DNA of 64,000 bases from Clostridiaceae bacterium (GTDB taxonomy: Bacteria; Bacillota; Clostridia; TANB77; CAG-508): the NCBI GenBank assembly GCA_021771025.1, contig JAETPW010000003.1:134279-198278 (forward strand). Direction: 5' to 3'. The translations under genes were made by a program, and so were the position numbers. Below the pieces are notes generated by a model. It ran no database searches. It was not told the DNA's origin and was given only the letters and a program-made list of their open reading frames with translations. Positions 8,792 to 17,050 of this stretch are shown here, piece after piece; the stretch's first letter is position 1, and the number at the start of each line of letters is the position of its first letter.

Positions 8792-9151
8792 ATGTTTAAG
8801 AATTTAACTGAGCAAGAAAAAGAAGACAGATTTAATGGATTAATGGATTATGCAGATAAAATAAACAACAATAGTTTAAAAAAGGTTTGTAAAGAAATAT
8901 TAATAACCTAAAAAGAACTATTTTGCCGAGGAGCAGGGCATGATGGAATCGAAATTAATCTTGTTTATGAGCAGATTGTTAAGCCACCACTATCCTTTAC
9001 CTATAAGCTTACTAACATAGATATGGGAATTGCATTATGCCATTATGCGTTAGCTTGTGAACATTATGGTAGACCATTCATATTTCAACGAAAAAATGGA
9101 GTGTCGGACAAAAAAGGATATAAACTATTTGGAGAGTTAACGATTGATTAA
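8792..9151 (+). pseudogene. HD-domain/nitroreductase fusion remnant with an internal stop
   Basis: One continuous frame with a single internal TAA (8909-8911). The first ~50 codons resemble the N-terminus of HD-type phosphohydrolases (MFKNLTEQEKEDRFNGL ... RGAGHDG), stopping before the metal-binding HD. The last ~75 codons resemble the C-terminus of a nitroreductase (LTNIDMGIALCHYALACEH). GAGGAG precedes the ATG. The junction suggests a deletion that fused two neighbouring genes, followed by a nonsense mutation. A 39-residue peptide could still be made. Family names are by pattern recognition only. Confidence 0.7.
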
Positions 9152-9279
9152 TAGGCGATAAAGAGGTTTAATATTAATGACTAGAAATAAACAGAAAAGA
9201 AATACAGCAGATAACGTTCTTTCCAATGGAACAGTTTATTGGAATACCATTACTTATCAACAATAAAAGGAGATTAAAA

Positions 9280-10491
9280 TTGAAACAAACCGAAGCGGGA
9301 ATCTACATCCACCTACCCTTTTGCCCCAAAAAATGCGATTACTGTGACTTTATATCCTACCCCAATCAATACCACCAGCAAGAAAAATACATCACTAACC
9401 TAATCCAAGAAATAAAAGCACAAAAAGAGTTATTGAAGCAAAAGGAAATCACCACCATCTATTTTGGAGGAGGAACTCCTTCATCAATCGAATCAAAATG
9501 GATACAAAAAGTATTAAGTGAATTAAAAACCATACTAGGCGAAAATAAACAAAGAGAAATTACCCTAGAAATCAATCCGGGAACTGTCACCAAAGAAAAA
9601 CTACTAGATTATCATAAAGCAGGGATTAACCGTTTAAGCATAGGTCTACAAAGTGCAGAGGATACCCTCTTAACCCGAATCGGAAGAATCCATACTTGGA
9701 ACGATTTTAAGCAAACCATTCAGTTAATCAGCAAAATAGGGTTTACCAATTACAATGTAGACCTAATGATAGGCCTACCAAATCAATCGATTGAAAACAT
9801 AAAAACAAGCATAGACCAAGTACTAAATTTACCCCTAAAGCCAAACCATCTATCTGTCTATTCGCTCATCGTAGAAGAAGGAACACCAATAGCAAGCCAG
9901 CTAGAAAAGGGAAGTATCACTCTGCCAGAAGAGGAAGAAGAACGTCTGCAATATCACTACGTAAAAAATCGCTTAGAACTAGCTGGATACACTCATTATG
10001 AAATTTCTAATTTTGCCAAAGAAGGATACCAATCAAAACACAATACCAATTGTTGGGAACAAAAAGAATACTTTGGGTTTGGCGTAGCTGCCCATTCCTA
10101 CTTAGAGGGAGTAAGATTTTCCAATACAGAAGACCTAGAAGAATACCTAGCACAAAACAAAAACGATTGGGAAAACCAAAAAATAGAAAAATGGATTCAC
10201 TCAATTGATGAGACAAAACCATTTCCCCAAACTAGAGGAATTCGTACCATTCATGAAAAACAAACCCAAAAAGAGCAAGAAAAAGAATATATTATGCTTG
10301 GGTTAAGAATGTTAAAAGGAATATCCATATCAGCATTCAAAGAAAAATTTGGGCAAAATCCACTCTATCTTTTTCACCAGCAATGGGCAGGATTAGTAAA
10401 GGAAGAACTCATTGAAGTAGACTTAGATCAAATTCGTTTAACGAGCAAAGGATTAGACTTAGCCAACCTAGTTTGGGAAGAATTTATTTAA
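9280..10491 (+). CDS. hemW: Radical SAM heme chaperone HemW (coproporphyrinogen III oxidase-like)
   Basis: 403 residues from the TTG at 9280, chosen because AAAGGAG lies 8 nt upstream; an earlier in-frame ATG (9226) has no SD. The 4Fe-4S cluster motif CPKKCDYC gives Cys15, Cys19 and Cys22. It is followed by TIYFGGGTPS, LEINPGT, RLSIGLQS and DLMIGLPNQ, all standard for the HemN/HemW branch. The C-terminal winged-helix HemN_C region is present (RMLKGISISAFKEKFG ... LTSKGL). HemW lacks the HemN N-terminal extension and is thought to insert heme into respiratory proteins. Confidence 0.93.
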   Translation: MKQTEAGIYIHLPFCPKKCDYCDFISYPNQYHQQEKYITNLIQEIKAQKELLKQKEITTIYFGGGTPSSIESKWIQKVLSELKTILGENKQREITLEINPGTVTKEKLLDYHKAGINRLSIGLQSAEDTLLTRIGRIHTWNDFKQTIQLISKIGFTNYNVDLMIGLPNQSIENIKTSIDQVLNLPLKPNHLSVYSLIVEEGTPIASQLEKGSITLPEEEEERLQYHYVKNRLELAGYTHYEISNFAKEGYQSKHNTNCWEQKEYFGFGVAAHSYLEGVRFSNTEDLEEYLAQNKNDWENQKIEKWIHSIDETKPFPQTRGIRTIHEKQTQKEQEKEYIMLGLRMLKGISISAFKEKFGQNPLYLFHQQWAGLVKEELIEVDLDQIRLTSKGLDLANLVWEEFI

Positions 10492-10524
10492 GAAAACGTA
10501 AAACAATTGACAAGGAGAAAGTAA

Positions 10525-11838
10525 ATGAAAGAAAAACAAAAAGAACGTAAATGGGAATGGAGAAGGCTAGACAATTCAGCTAAAATATTCCCCATATCCA
10601 CGGGAAAAAAATACAGCAGTGTTTTTCGTTTATCAGTAGTATTGACGGAAAATATTCAGCCCAAAGCCTTGAAACAAGCTGTTAGTCAAGCACTAGCCAA
10701 ATATGAATCCTTTCGTGTCAGAATGAGAAATGGATTTTTTTGGAACTATCTAGAATATAATCCCAAAGAACCAATCGTAGAACAAGAAAAAGATTATCCT
10801 TGCCAATACATCAACCCAAGAACAAACCATGATTATTTATTTAAAGTAACGTATTTTGATCAAAAAATAAATATAGACATATTTCATTCATTAACCGATG
10901 GAAATAGTGGCACCAACTTCTTCAAAGAAATCATCTATCACTATTTAGAAATAACTCATCCAGAAGACTTTAATGAAGAAATAAGAGGAAACCGAAAAAT
11001 TGAATATTCCATAGAAGATAGTTACCTCAAAAATTACGATAAAAAAGCCAAAGGAAATGCCTCATCAGCAAAAGCCTATCGCCTAAAAGGAAAAAAATTA
11101 GCCTTAGGGGCAGTTTCAGCCATTCATGAAATCATCGATCTAGAACAACTAAAGAAAGTCAGCAAAGAAGAAGGAGCAACCGTTACTCAATACTTAACAG
11201 CAATACTCATCTATGTTATCTACCAAGAGAATTACTTAAAAAATAAAGGAAAAAAACCAATCAAAATTTGTATCCCGGTCAACTTAAAAAAATATTTTCC
11301 ATCCAATACGATAAGCAACTTTTTTTCCTATATAACGGTAATTGCCCAAATGGAAAAACAAGGCTTAACCGACTTTAACAAAATATTAGCTTTTGTCAAA
11401 GAGGAATTTAAAGAGAGGTTAACGCCAGAAGAAATTGGAAAAACAATGTCTTCCAATGTAAAATTAGGCATTAATCCATTCATCAAAATGATTCCCCTAT
11501 TCATCAAAAAACCATTAGTTCGTTTATCCTATGTAGAAATACGTAAATATACCACCACAACATTTTCCAATATAGGAAGAATAGGAATTATTGGAAAATA
11601 CCAAAAATACATCCAAGAATTTTTGATGTTAATTGCTCCTGAACCAGTAGAAAAAATAAAATGTGCAGCATGTTCTTTTGAAAACAAAATGGTCATGACA
11701 TTTACCTCAGTACTGAAAGAAGGAAACATAGAAAAAGGGTTTTATGAATTCCTCTCCCAAAAAGGAATTCCAATCCAAATAGAAAGTAATGGTGTTATTG
11801 ATGTTATATCCACAGAAACTAACCAGCAAAAAAAGTGA
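10525..11838 (+). CDS. Condensation/alcohol acetyltransferase-like protein
   Basis: 437 residues of the CoA-dependent acyltransferase fold. The active-site HxxxDG motif is HSLTDG around residues 126-131, in the context INIDIFHSLTDGNSGTNFF, and the second-half motif is seen near VNLKKYFPSNTISNFF. It resembles the alcohol acetyltransferase-like proteins encoded next to DUF6320 proteins in Clostridia; that partner follows here with a 50-base overlap. Substrates are unknown. The SD is AAGGAGA. No membrane segment; probably cytosolic or peripheral, working with the membrane protein downstream. Confidence 0.82.
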   Translation: MKEKQKERKWEWRRLDNSAKIFPISTGKKYSSVFRLSVVLTENIQPKALKQAVSQALAKYESFRVRMRNGFFWNYLEYNPKEPIVEQEKDYPCQYINPRTNHDYLFKVTYFDQKINIDIFHSLTDGNSGTNFFKEIIYHYLEITHPEDFNEEIRGNRKIEYSIEDSYLKNYDKKAKGNASSAKAYRLKGKKLALGAVSAIHEIIDLEQLKKVSKEEGATVTQYLTAILIYVIYQENYLKNKGKKPIKICIPVNLKKYFPSNTISNFFSYITVIAQMEKQGLTDFNKILAFVKEEFKERLTPEEIGKTMSSNVKLGINPFIKMIPLFIKKPLVRLSYVEIRKYTTTTFSNIGRIGIIGKYQKYIQEFLMLIAPEPVEKIKCAACSFENKMVMTFTSVLKEGNIEKGFYEFLSQKGIPIQIESNGVIDVISTETNQQKK

Positions 11839-12364
11839 TACATTAATTCGTATTTTTATCGGAATATCAGTAGTAATAGCTATCGTCTTAGTCATCATCA
11901 ATAAAATAACTACCCCAGATTTACATTGGGCAGCATTAGTTAACGCGGGAATGATTTATGCATGGGTAACGGTGATTTATGCCATTCATAAACATACGAA
12001 TATTGCCGCACACGTTATGCTCCAGACGATAGGAGTATCATGCCTAACCGTATATATCGACTATAAATTAGGTTTTCAAGGATGGTCTTTTGATATTTCC
12101 ATTCCTATCATGGTAATCATTGCTAATATCACGATGCTTGTACTGACCATTATCAGCCACAAAAAGTTCCTTCGCTATGCCATTTACCAGCTCATTATTT
12201 GTGCCTTTAGTTTAGGAACACTATTTTGGGTCTATGAAGGAATAGTTCATCAAAAGACATTAAGCTATATTGCCAGTTCAATCTCACTTATTAATTTTAT
12301 CGTAACCCTATGTCTATGTGCAAAAGACGTAAAAGAAGAAATCATTCGAAAATTTCATCTATAG
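11789..12364 (+). CDS. DUF6320-like integral membrane protein
   Basis: 191 residues with five or six hydrophobic segments (for example IRIFIGISVVIAIVLVII, ISIPIMVIIANITMLVLTII, LIICAFSLGTLFWVY). It overlaps the end of the acetyltransferase-like gene by 50 bases in another frame, so the two are translationally linked. Similar membrane proteins accompany such acyltransferases in Clostridia, suggesting one lipid- or alcohol-modifying system. Start alternatives are the ATGs at 11789 and 11801; neither has a strong SD, which fits coupling. Confidence 0.75.
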   Translation: MVLLMLYPQKLTSKKSDTLIRIFIGISVVIAIVLVIINKITTPDLHWAALVNAGMIYAWVTVIYAIHKHTNIAAHVMLQTIGVSCLTVYIDYKLGFQGWSFDISIPIMVIIANITMLVLTIISHKKFLRYAIYQLIICAFSLGTLFWVYEGIVHQKTLSYIASSISLINFIVTLCLCAKDVKEEIIRKFHL

Positions 12365-12384
12365 AGAAAAAGCAAAGAGGAAAA

Positions 12385-12434
12385 GAGGGAAAAAAGGGGA
12401 CGCCCTTTTTTTCCCTAGCTAAAATTTCCCTATT
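12385..12434 (+). repeat. GGGGACGCCC repeat, copy A1
   Basis: A stem of AGGGAAAAAAGGG with CCCTTTTTTTCCCT around GACG, followed by AGCTAAAATTTCCCTA. Five more copies lie in the window. It sits directly after the DUF6320 gene and may end its transcript. Confidence 0.75.
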
Positions 12435-12521
12435 TTGTATTTCTTTACTTGACTTTTACCGTTAATGAGTAAAGGGAAACATGGATCTTTTCCATTTGAG
12501 TATTATTGAAAGACAAGAACT

Positions 12522-12554
12522 TCCACCGTAACGTGAGTCTGCTTCTTTAGTGGA
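12522..12554 (+). repeat. Short copy of the TGAGTC(C/T)GCT palindromic element
   Basis: TCCAC (12522-12526) pairs with GTGGA (12550-12554) around GTGAGTCTGCTTCTTTAG, which holds both conserved ends of the family (TGAGTCYGCT and CTTTAG) with nothing between them. It looks like an empty version of the long-stem elements at 24.7 and 43.9 kb. Confidence 0.45.
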
Positions 12555-12670
12555 TAGCTTGTTAGATTAAAATCAGAACTAAGCAGTAAACTTAAGAAGT
12601 AAATAAGAAAAGTATTTCACCAGCAAAAGATTCCTAAAGTAATAGCTTGATCAGAATAAGAAAAAAGAAA

Positions 12671-12726
12671 ATAGGGAAAAATTTAATAGGGAAAAAACGA
12701 ATAGGGAAAAAAAGGGCGTCCCCTTT
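12671..12726 (-). repeat. GGGGACGCCC repeat, copy A2
   Basis: Reverse-oriented copy with three TAGGGAAAAA units and AAAGGGCGTCCCC. With A1 it encloses 240 gene-free bases; with A3 it flanks the flavodiiron gene as an inverted pair. Confidence 0.75.
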
Positions 12727-12758
12727 AGAAAAGTAAATAGAAAGAGGAGGAGTTTAAA

Positions 12759-13946
12759 ATGGCTAGAAAAATAACAAATCGAGTAACATGGGTCGGAAAG
12801 ACCGATTGGGAGTTAAAAAAATTTCATGGAGATGAGTTTACGACGATTCATGGATCATCGTACAATAGTTATCTAATTAGAGATGAAAAGACAGTTCTTA
12901 TTGATACGGCTTGGTTACCTTTTGACCGTGAGTTTGTTAAGCAATTAAAAGAGGAAATTGAGTTAAGTCAAATTGATGCAATTATAGCCTTACATGGAGA
13001 AGTAGATCATACAGGGGCATTAGTAGAGCTTATGAACCAAATGCCAGAAAATACACCAATTTATTGTACGGCTAATGGAGTAAAATCCATAAAAGGTCAA
13101 TATCATCAAGATTGGAATTTTCAAGTGGTAAAAACAGGAGATACTTTATCGTTAGGGGAGACAAGCCTTACTTTTATTGAAGCACCTATGCTTCATTGGC
13201 CAGATACGATGTTTGCTTATTTAAGTGAAGAAAATATTTTGTTTAGCAGTGATGGATTTGGGCAACATATGGCTTCTGAGTTTTTGTATGCTCATGAAGT
13301 AGATAAAGCAGTATTATATCATGAGGCATTAACTTACTATGCTAATATTTTGGCACCATTTAGTATGATGGTTACGAAAAAAGTAAAAGAATTATTGGCA
13401 ATGAATTTACCAATAGAAATGATCTGCCCAAGCCATGGATTAATTTGGAAAGAAAACCCAAGTCAAATTGTAGAAAAATATTTAGAGTGGGCAAACGAAT
13501 ATCAAGAAAACCAAATTACCATAGTTTATGATACGATGTGGAATGATACAAGAAAAATGGCAGAAATGATTTCTCAGGGAATTCAAAACAAAGATAAGGA
13601 AGTTACCATTAAATTGATGAATGCAGCTAAAGATGATAAGACAGATATTTTAACCGAGGTATTTAAGTCTAAAATGGTGTTAGTAGGGTCGCCTACGGTT
13701 AATAATGGATACCTTCATTCCATTGCTGGAATTTTGGAAATGATAAAAGGAATGAAATTGAAAGGAAAAAAGGCTGCTGCTTTTGGAAGTTATGGCTGGA
13801 GTGGAGAATCAGTTAAACAGATAACAGAGGAACTTTGTCATGCTGGATTTAATGTGATAAATGAAGGAATTCGCGTGATGTGGACTCCTGATGAAGAAGC
13901 AGAAAAACAATTGATTACTTTTGGAGAGAATTTGGTACAAGAGTAG
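12759..13946 (+). CDS. FprA-family A-type flavodiiron protein
   Basis: 395 residues. The N-terminal metallo-beta-lactamase-like diiron domain carries the ligand motif HGEVDH (His79, Glu81, Asp83, His84), a later His in LHWPDTMF, the bridging Asp in SSDGFG and a His in CPSHGLIW. The C-terminal flavodoxin domain begins near ITIVYDTMWNDTRKMAE and includes VGSPTVNNGYL. Such enzymes reduce O2 to water or NO to N2O with electrons from rubredoxin or F420/ferredoxin systems and protect anaerobes. No rubredoxin is fused or adjacent. Strong SD (GGAGGAG). Inverted A-type repeats lie on both sides. Confidence 0.93.
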   Translation: MARKITNRVTWVGKTDWELKKFHGDEFTTIHGSSYNSYLIRDEKTVLIDTAWLPFDREFVKQLKEEIELSQIDAIIALHGEVDHTGALVELMNQMPENTPIYCTANGVKSIKGQYHQDWNFQVVKTGDTLSLGETSLTFIEAPMLHWPDTMFAYLSEENILFSSDGFGQHMASEFLYAHEVDKAVLYHEALTYYANILAPFSMMVTKKVKELLAMNLPIEMICPSHGLIWKENPSQIVEKYLEWANEYQENQITIVYDTMWNDTRKMAEMISQGIQNKDKEVTIKLMNAAKDDKTDILTEVFKSKMVLVGSPTVNNGYLHSIAGILEMIKGMKLKGKKAAAFGSYGWSGESVKQITEELCHAGFNVINEGIRVMWTPDEEAEKQLITFGENLVQE

Positions 13947-13950
13947 GATA

Positions 13951-14019
13951 GGGATAGGGAAAAAAAGGGGACGCCCTTTTTTTCCCTAGTTGAAATTTCC
14001 CTAGTTGAATTTTCCCTAT
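13951..14019 (+). repeat. GGGGACGCCC repeat, copy A3
   Basis: Starts 4 bases after the flavodiiron stop codon; contains AAAAAAGGGGACGCCCTTTT and two CCCTAGTTGAAATTT-like units. Likely also acts as terminator. Confidence 0.75.
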
Positions 14020-14181
14020 TGTATTACAATACCAGTTTGCTGAAAATGGTAACAAAGAGGAATAACAAATCTAAAATTCCCCTGTTTTTGGATTGACATA
14101 ATTTGAAAAACAAAGTAAAATAAAAAGGAAAGATGGATTTTATGGTGAAAACCGTTTTGATATAATTTAATATGCTGAAAG

Positions 14182-14213
14182 GGGAAATGTGTTGGCGTAA
14201 AAGGCTGACATAG
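14182..14213 (+). promoter_or_regulatory. SD plus hairpin with leader ORF before rlmN
   Basis: GGGG (14181-14184) is followed by a 9-bp hairpin (14188-14196 with 14204-14212, three G-U pairs). A leader ORF ATG (14187) to TAG (14211-14213) encodes MCWRKRLT. The rlmN ATG is 37 nt after the SD. Pair positions differ from the other copies but keep pairing, which argues for a conserved RNA structure. Confidence 0.6.
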
Positions 14214-14221
14214 AAATATAA

Positions 14222-15244
14222 ATGAAAAACATTAAAGATTATTCATTAGATGAATTAAAAGAAGAATTAAAAGCAATAGGAGAAAAGCCATTTCGTGCAG
14301 AACAGATTTTTAAGTGGTTATACCAAGAAAAGGTGATTAGTTTTGAGGAAATGACGAATTTATCTTTAACCTTAAGAGAAAAATTAGTTCAAAACTATAC
14401 TATGGATAATTTTGGCATTTTACAAAAGCAAGAATCTTCTGATGGTACCATTAAATATTTGTTTGATTTGCTAGATGGAAATGCTATCGAGACAGTGCTT
14501 ATGAGTTATCACCATGGATATAGTATTTGCGTGTCTTCACAAGTAGGTTGCAAAATGGGATGTAAATTTTGCGCTTCAACAGGAATTAATTTTATCCGAA
14601 ACTTAAGTAGTGGAGAGATTGTTGAGCAAATATTAGCGGTAGAACAAGATGCAGGGGTGACTATTTCTAATGTTGTGTTTATGGGAATTGGAGAACCATT
14701 AGATAACTATGATCATGTGGTAAAAGCGATTCGTTTGATTAATCATCCAAAGGGATTAAACATAGGAGCAAGACACATTAGTATTTCTACGAGTGGATTA
14801 GTTCCCAAAATTGAAGACTTAGCTAAAGAAAATATTCAGTGCACTTTGTCGATTTCATTACATGCGACAACCAATGAAAAGAGAAGTGAAATGATGCCAG
14901 TAAATACGCGCTATCCTATTGAAGAATTATTAGAAGCCTGCCGAAATTATACCAAACTGACTCATCGTAGAATTTCATTTGAATATGCTCTGGCTAAAGA
15001 TAAAAATGATAATTTAGAAGATGCTAAACGATTAGTCAATTTATTAAAAGGGATGTTATGTCATGTTAATTTAATTCCCATTAACCCGATTGAAAAAGGA
15101 ACTTTCAAAAAAGCAAGTAACGAAAACATTATTCGCTTTCGTGACTACTTAAATGATCATGGAATCGTAGCTACGATCAGGAGAGAATTAGGGTCAGATA
15201 TTGATGCTGCATGTGGTCAACTAAGAAGAAAAAACTTAACTTAA
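14222..15244 (+). CDS. rlmN: Dual-specificity 23S rRNA/tRNA adenine-C2 methyltransferase RlmN
   Basis: A 340-residue radical SAM enzyme that methylates A2503 of 23S rRNA and A37 of some tRNAs. The cluster motif is CKMGCKFC, in SSQVGCKMGCKFCASTG, and the family motifs MGIGEPLDNYD, SISTSGLVP and LSISLHATTN follow. The methyl-carrying C-terminal Cys lies in DAACGQLR. Length is typical. It is preceded by the hairpin/leader arrangement rather than a normally spaced SD. Probably monocistronic or followed by the VanY-type gene 108 bases downstream. Confidence 0.96.
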   Translation: MKNIKDYSLDELKEELKAIGEKPFRAEQIFKWLYQEKVISFEEMTNLSLTLREKLVQNYTMDNFGILQKQESSDGTIKYLFDLLDGNAIETVLMSYHHGYSICVSSQVGCKMGCKFCASTGINFIRNLSSGEIVEQILAVEQDAGVTISNVVFMGIGEPLDNYDHVVKAIRLINHPKGLNIGARHISISTSGLVPKIEDLAKENIQCTLSISLHATTNEKRSEMMPVNTRYPIEELLEACRNYTKLTHRRISFEYALAKDKNDNLEDAKRLVNLLKGMLCHVNLIPINPIEKGTFKKASNENIIRFRDYLNDHGIVATIRRELGSDIDAACGQLRRKNLT

Positions 15245-15253
15245 AAGAGAGGA

Positions 15254-15309
15254 GAAGGCTGGAAAATAATTTTCATCCATCCAGTCTAGGTAAGCGTTCA
15301 ACGTTTACC
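15254..15309 (+). other. Two small hairpins between rlmN and the VanY-type gene
   Basis: GGCTGGA pairs with TCCAGTC (15258-15264 / 15279-15285), and GGTAAGCG with CGTTTACC (15289-15296 / 15302-15309, one G-U). No T-run follows, so they are not clear terminators. Confidence 0.4.
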
Positions 15310-15320
15310 AGTATAAGGGA

Positions 15321-15356
15321 AGGGGGAATATGTTGGCTTTTAAAGCTAACATATGA
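15321..15356 (+). promoter_or_regulatory. SD plus perfect hairpin and 8-codon leader ORF overlapping the VanY-type start
   Basis: AGGGGG (15321-15326) precedes a hairpin with arms 15328-15339 and 15343-15354 (12 bp, one G-U). Inside it, ATG (15330) TTG GCT TTT AAA GCT AAC ATA TGA encodes MLAFKANI; its TGA (15354-15356) overlaps the gene ATG (15353-15355) as ATGA, the classic arrangement for translational coupling. This is the clearest copy of the five. Confidence 0.65.
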
Positions 15357-16165
15357 TAGGAAAAATGGAAGCTAAACGTACAATACAAAATCGACAACGC
15401 TATCGTAGAAAAAAGGTTATGATAAGAATGGCAGTCTTAGGCATATTCTTCTTTACCATTGGATTTATGATAGGTCAATTAGGTCAAAATAAACCAAAAA
15501 TAGATGAGCAAGACAAAACAGATCATCAAGAAAATGAGGAGAAAGTAGCCGAAGAACAAGTAGCAGAAATAGCTAGCCAAGTAAATCCAGCCCTTGACGA
15601 TTGGCGATTGCGTTTAGCCAACAAGGATCATATTTTGCCTAGTGATTTTACTGTTGAACTAGCTAACATAGATAAAACAAGAAAATTTGATAGCAGAGCA
15701 ATTGGCGATCTACAAGAAATGATGAATGACTTAAAAAGAGCAGGTTATACCAATATTTGGGTACAATCTTCCTATCGTAGTATAGCTGAACAAGAAAGAT
15801 TATACAACAATCGAGTGAATATGTATATGAAAAAGGGAAAAACACAAAAAGAAGCAGAATCATTAACGCAAGAAACAATTAATAAGCCGGGAGCAAGCGA
15901 TCATAATTTAGGGTTAGCCGTAGATTTTAATGAAGTAACAACATCATTTGACCGATTAAAAGGGTATGAGTGGTTAGAAGAACATGCACAGGAGTATGGA
16001 TTTATTTTACGTTATCCAGAAGACAAGGTAGAAATAACAGGAGTAACTTATGAACCATGGCACTGGCGTTATGTAGGACAAGAACATGCAAAAATAATCA
16101 AAGAAAAAGAATTATGCTTAGAAGAATATATTGAGCTCTTAAAAAATCAAAAACAGCAAGTATAG
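15353..16165 (+). CDS. Membrane-anchored D-Ala-D-Ala carboxypeptidase, VanY/M15B family
   Basis: 270 residues: basic N-terminus, one membrane anchor (about 24-42, MAVLGIFFFTIGFMIGQLG), a Glu-rich linker, then a zinc carboxypeptidase domain. Zinc and catalytic motifs are visible: SSYRS, SDHNLGLAVDF (His and Asp ligands) and EPWHWRYVG (catalytic Glu and third ligand His). It trims the terminal D-Ala from peptidoglycan stem peptides outside the membrane. The ATG overlaps the TGA of a leader peptide. No vancomycin-resistance genes are near, so a housekeeping cell-wall role is likely. Confidence 0.9.
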   Translation: MIGKMEAKRTIQNRQRYRRKKVMIRMAVLGIFFFTIGFMIGQLGQNKPKIDEQDKTDHQENEEKVAEEQVAEIASQVNPALDDWRLRLANKDHILPSDFTVELANIDKTRKFDSRAIGDLQEMMNDLKRAGYTNIWVQSSYRSIAEQERLYNNRVNMYMKKGKTQKEAESLTQETINKPGASDHNLGLAVDFNEVTTSFDRLKGYEWLEEHAQEYGFILRYPEDKVEITGVTYEPWHWRYVGQEHAKIIKEKELCLEEYIELLKNQKQQV

Positions 16166-16248
16166 AAAAAACTAAATATAATTTTACCAAAACATATTAG
16201 TCAATCATAAAAATAGGTTAAATAATTAACGAATAATACAAATAAATT

Positions 16249-16292
16249 ACCTTGTCATTCTAATTCACATAAATCAATTAGAATGACAGGGT
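16249..16292 (+). terminator. Terminator after the VanY-type gene
   Basis: 17-bp inverted repeat ACCTTGTCATTCTAATT / AATTAGAATGACAGGGT (one G-U) followed by TTTTAATT. A sequence-related hairpin (CCTTGTCATTTTGATTA) lies at 19698-19739. Confidence 0.75.
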
Positions 16293-16429
16293 AATTTTAA
16301 TTGTTAAAAAAAGCAAAATATTCTAATAAAAATCGAAAAATCAAATAGAGAAATAACAAATTAAAATTTGAAATCATAAGTAAAAAACAGATAGAAACAA
16401 AGTGACATTTCTAAATAAAAAAAAGAGTG

Positions 16430-16457
16430 GTAACCTTTTTAAAAAAAATGGTAATAT
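16430..16457 (+). promoter_or_regulatory. Candidate ECF-type (autoregulated) promoter
   Basis: GTAACC followed 16 bases later by TAATAT. GTAACC/GAACC-like -35 elements are usual for ECF sigma factors, and the gene downstream encodes one. The rest of 16293-16429 is AT-rich with nothing recognised. Confidence 0.4.
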
Positions 16458-16495
16458 ATAGATGAAGATATCTAAAAGGGAGTTCTAGAACTAAT

Positions 16496-17050
16496 ATGAG
16501 TAATAATAAAAAAATAAAACAGTATATAGCTAATCAGCAACTTGACATAGATAGTATTATCAATGAATTTACTCCTTATGTTTTTGTTATGATAAGAAAT
16601 AGCAATTATCATTTTAATAATGAAGATATAGAGGAGATAGCATCAGATGTATTTCTTACTATATGGAAAAATAGTAATAAGTTGGATATCAATAAAGAAA
16701 TATCTCCATATATAGCAGGAATAACTAAAAATCTGATATTAAAAAAGAATAGAGAAATAAAATGTCAAAATGCAAATATAGATGAATTTGAAAACTTGTT
16801 ATATAGTAAAAATGACGTCATAGTGCAAGTAGAAAATAATGACAGAAATACTATTATTTTAAAAGAAATAGCTAACATGAATAAAGAAGATAAAGAAATT
16901 TTCATCTATTACTACTATTATGCTAATGGAATAAAAGAAATAGCAAAAAAATTAGATATATCCGAAAAAAAAGTAAAGTCAAGGCTATTTAGAATAAGAA
17001 AAAAATTAAAAAAAATATTAGAAAAAAGGGGGTACGGTTATGGAAGATAG
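16496..17050 (+). CDS. RNA polymerase sigma factor, sigma-70/ECF family
   Basis: 184 residues with region 2 (INEFTPYVFVMIRNSNYHFNNEDIEEIASDVFLTIW) and region 4 (IFIYYYYYANGIKEIAKKLDISEKKVKSRLFRIRKKLKKIL), no region 3 or 1. It would redirect RNA polymerase to a small regulon. AAAAGGGAG precedes the ATG. It overlaps the next gene by 11 bases, so the next product is the probable membrane-bound regulator. The gene is poorer in GC and richer in Lys/Asn/Ile than its neighbours. Confidence 0.88.
   Translation: MSNNKKIKQYIANQQLDIDSIINEFTPYVFVMIRNSNYHFNNEDIEEIASDVFLTIWKNSNKLDINKEISPYIAGITKNLILKKNREIKCQNANIDEFENLLYSKNDVIVQVENNDRNTIILKEIANMNKEDKEIFIYYYYYANGIKEIAKKLDISEKKVKSRLFRIRKKLKKILEKRGYGYGR

Noticed and set aside
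15353..16165. VanY-type gene as part of a vancomycin-resistance cluster
   Set aside because: No vanA/B/H/X, vanR or vanS-like gene is present; VanY-type peptidases are also housekeeping.
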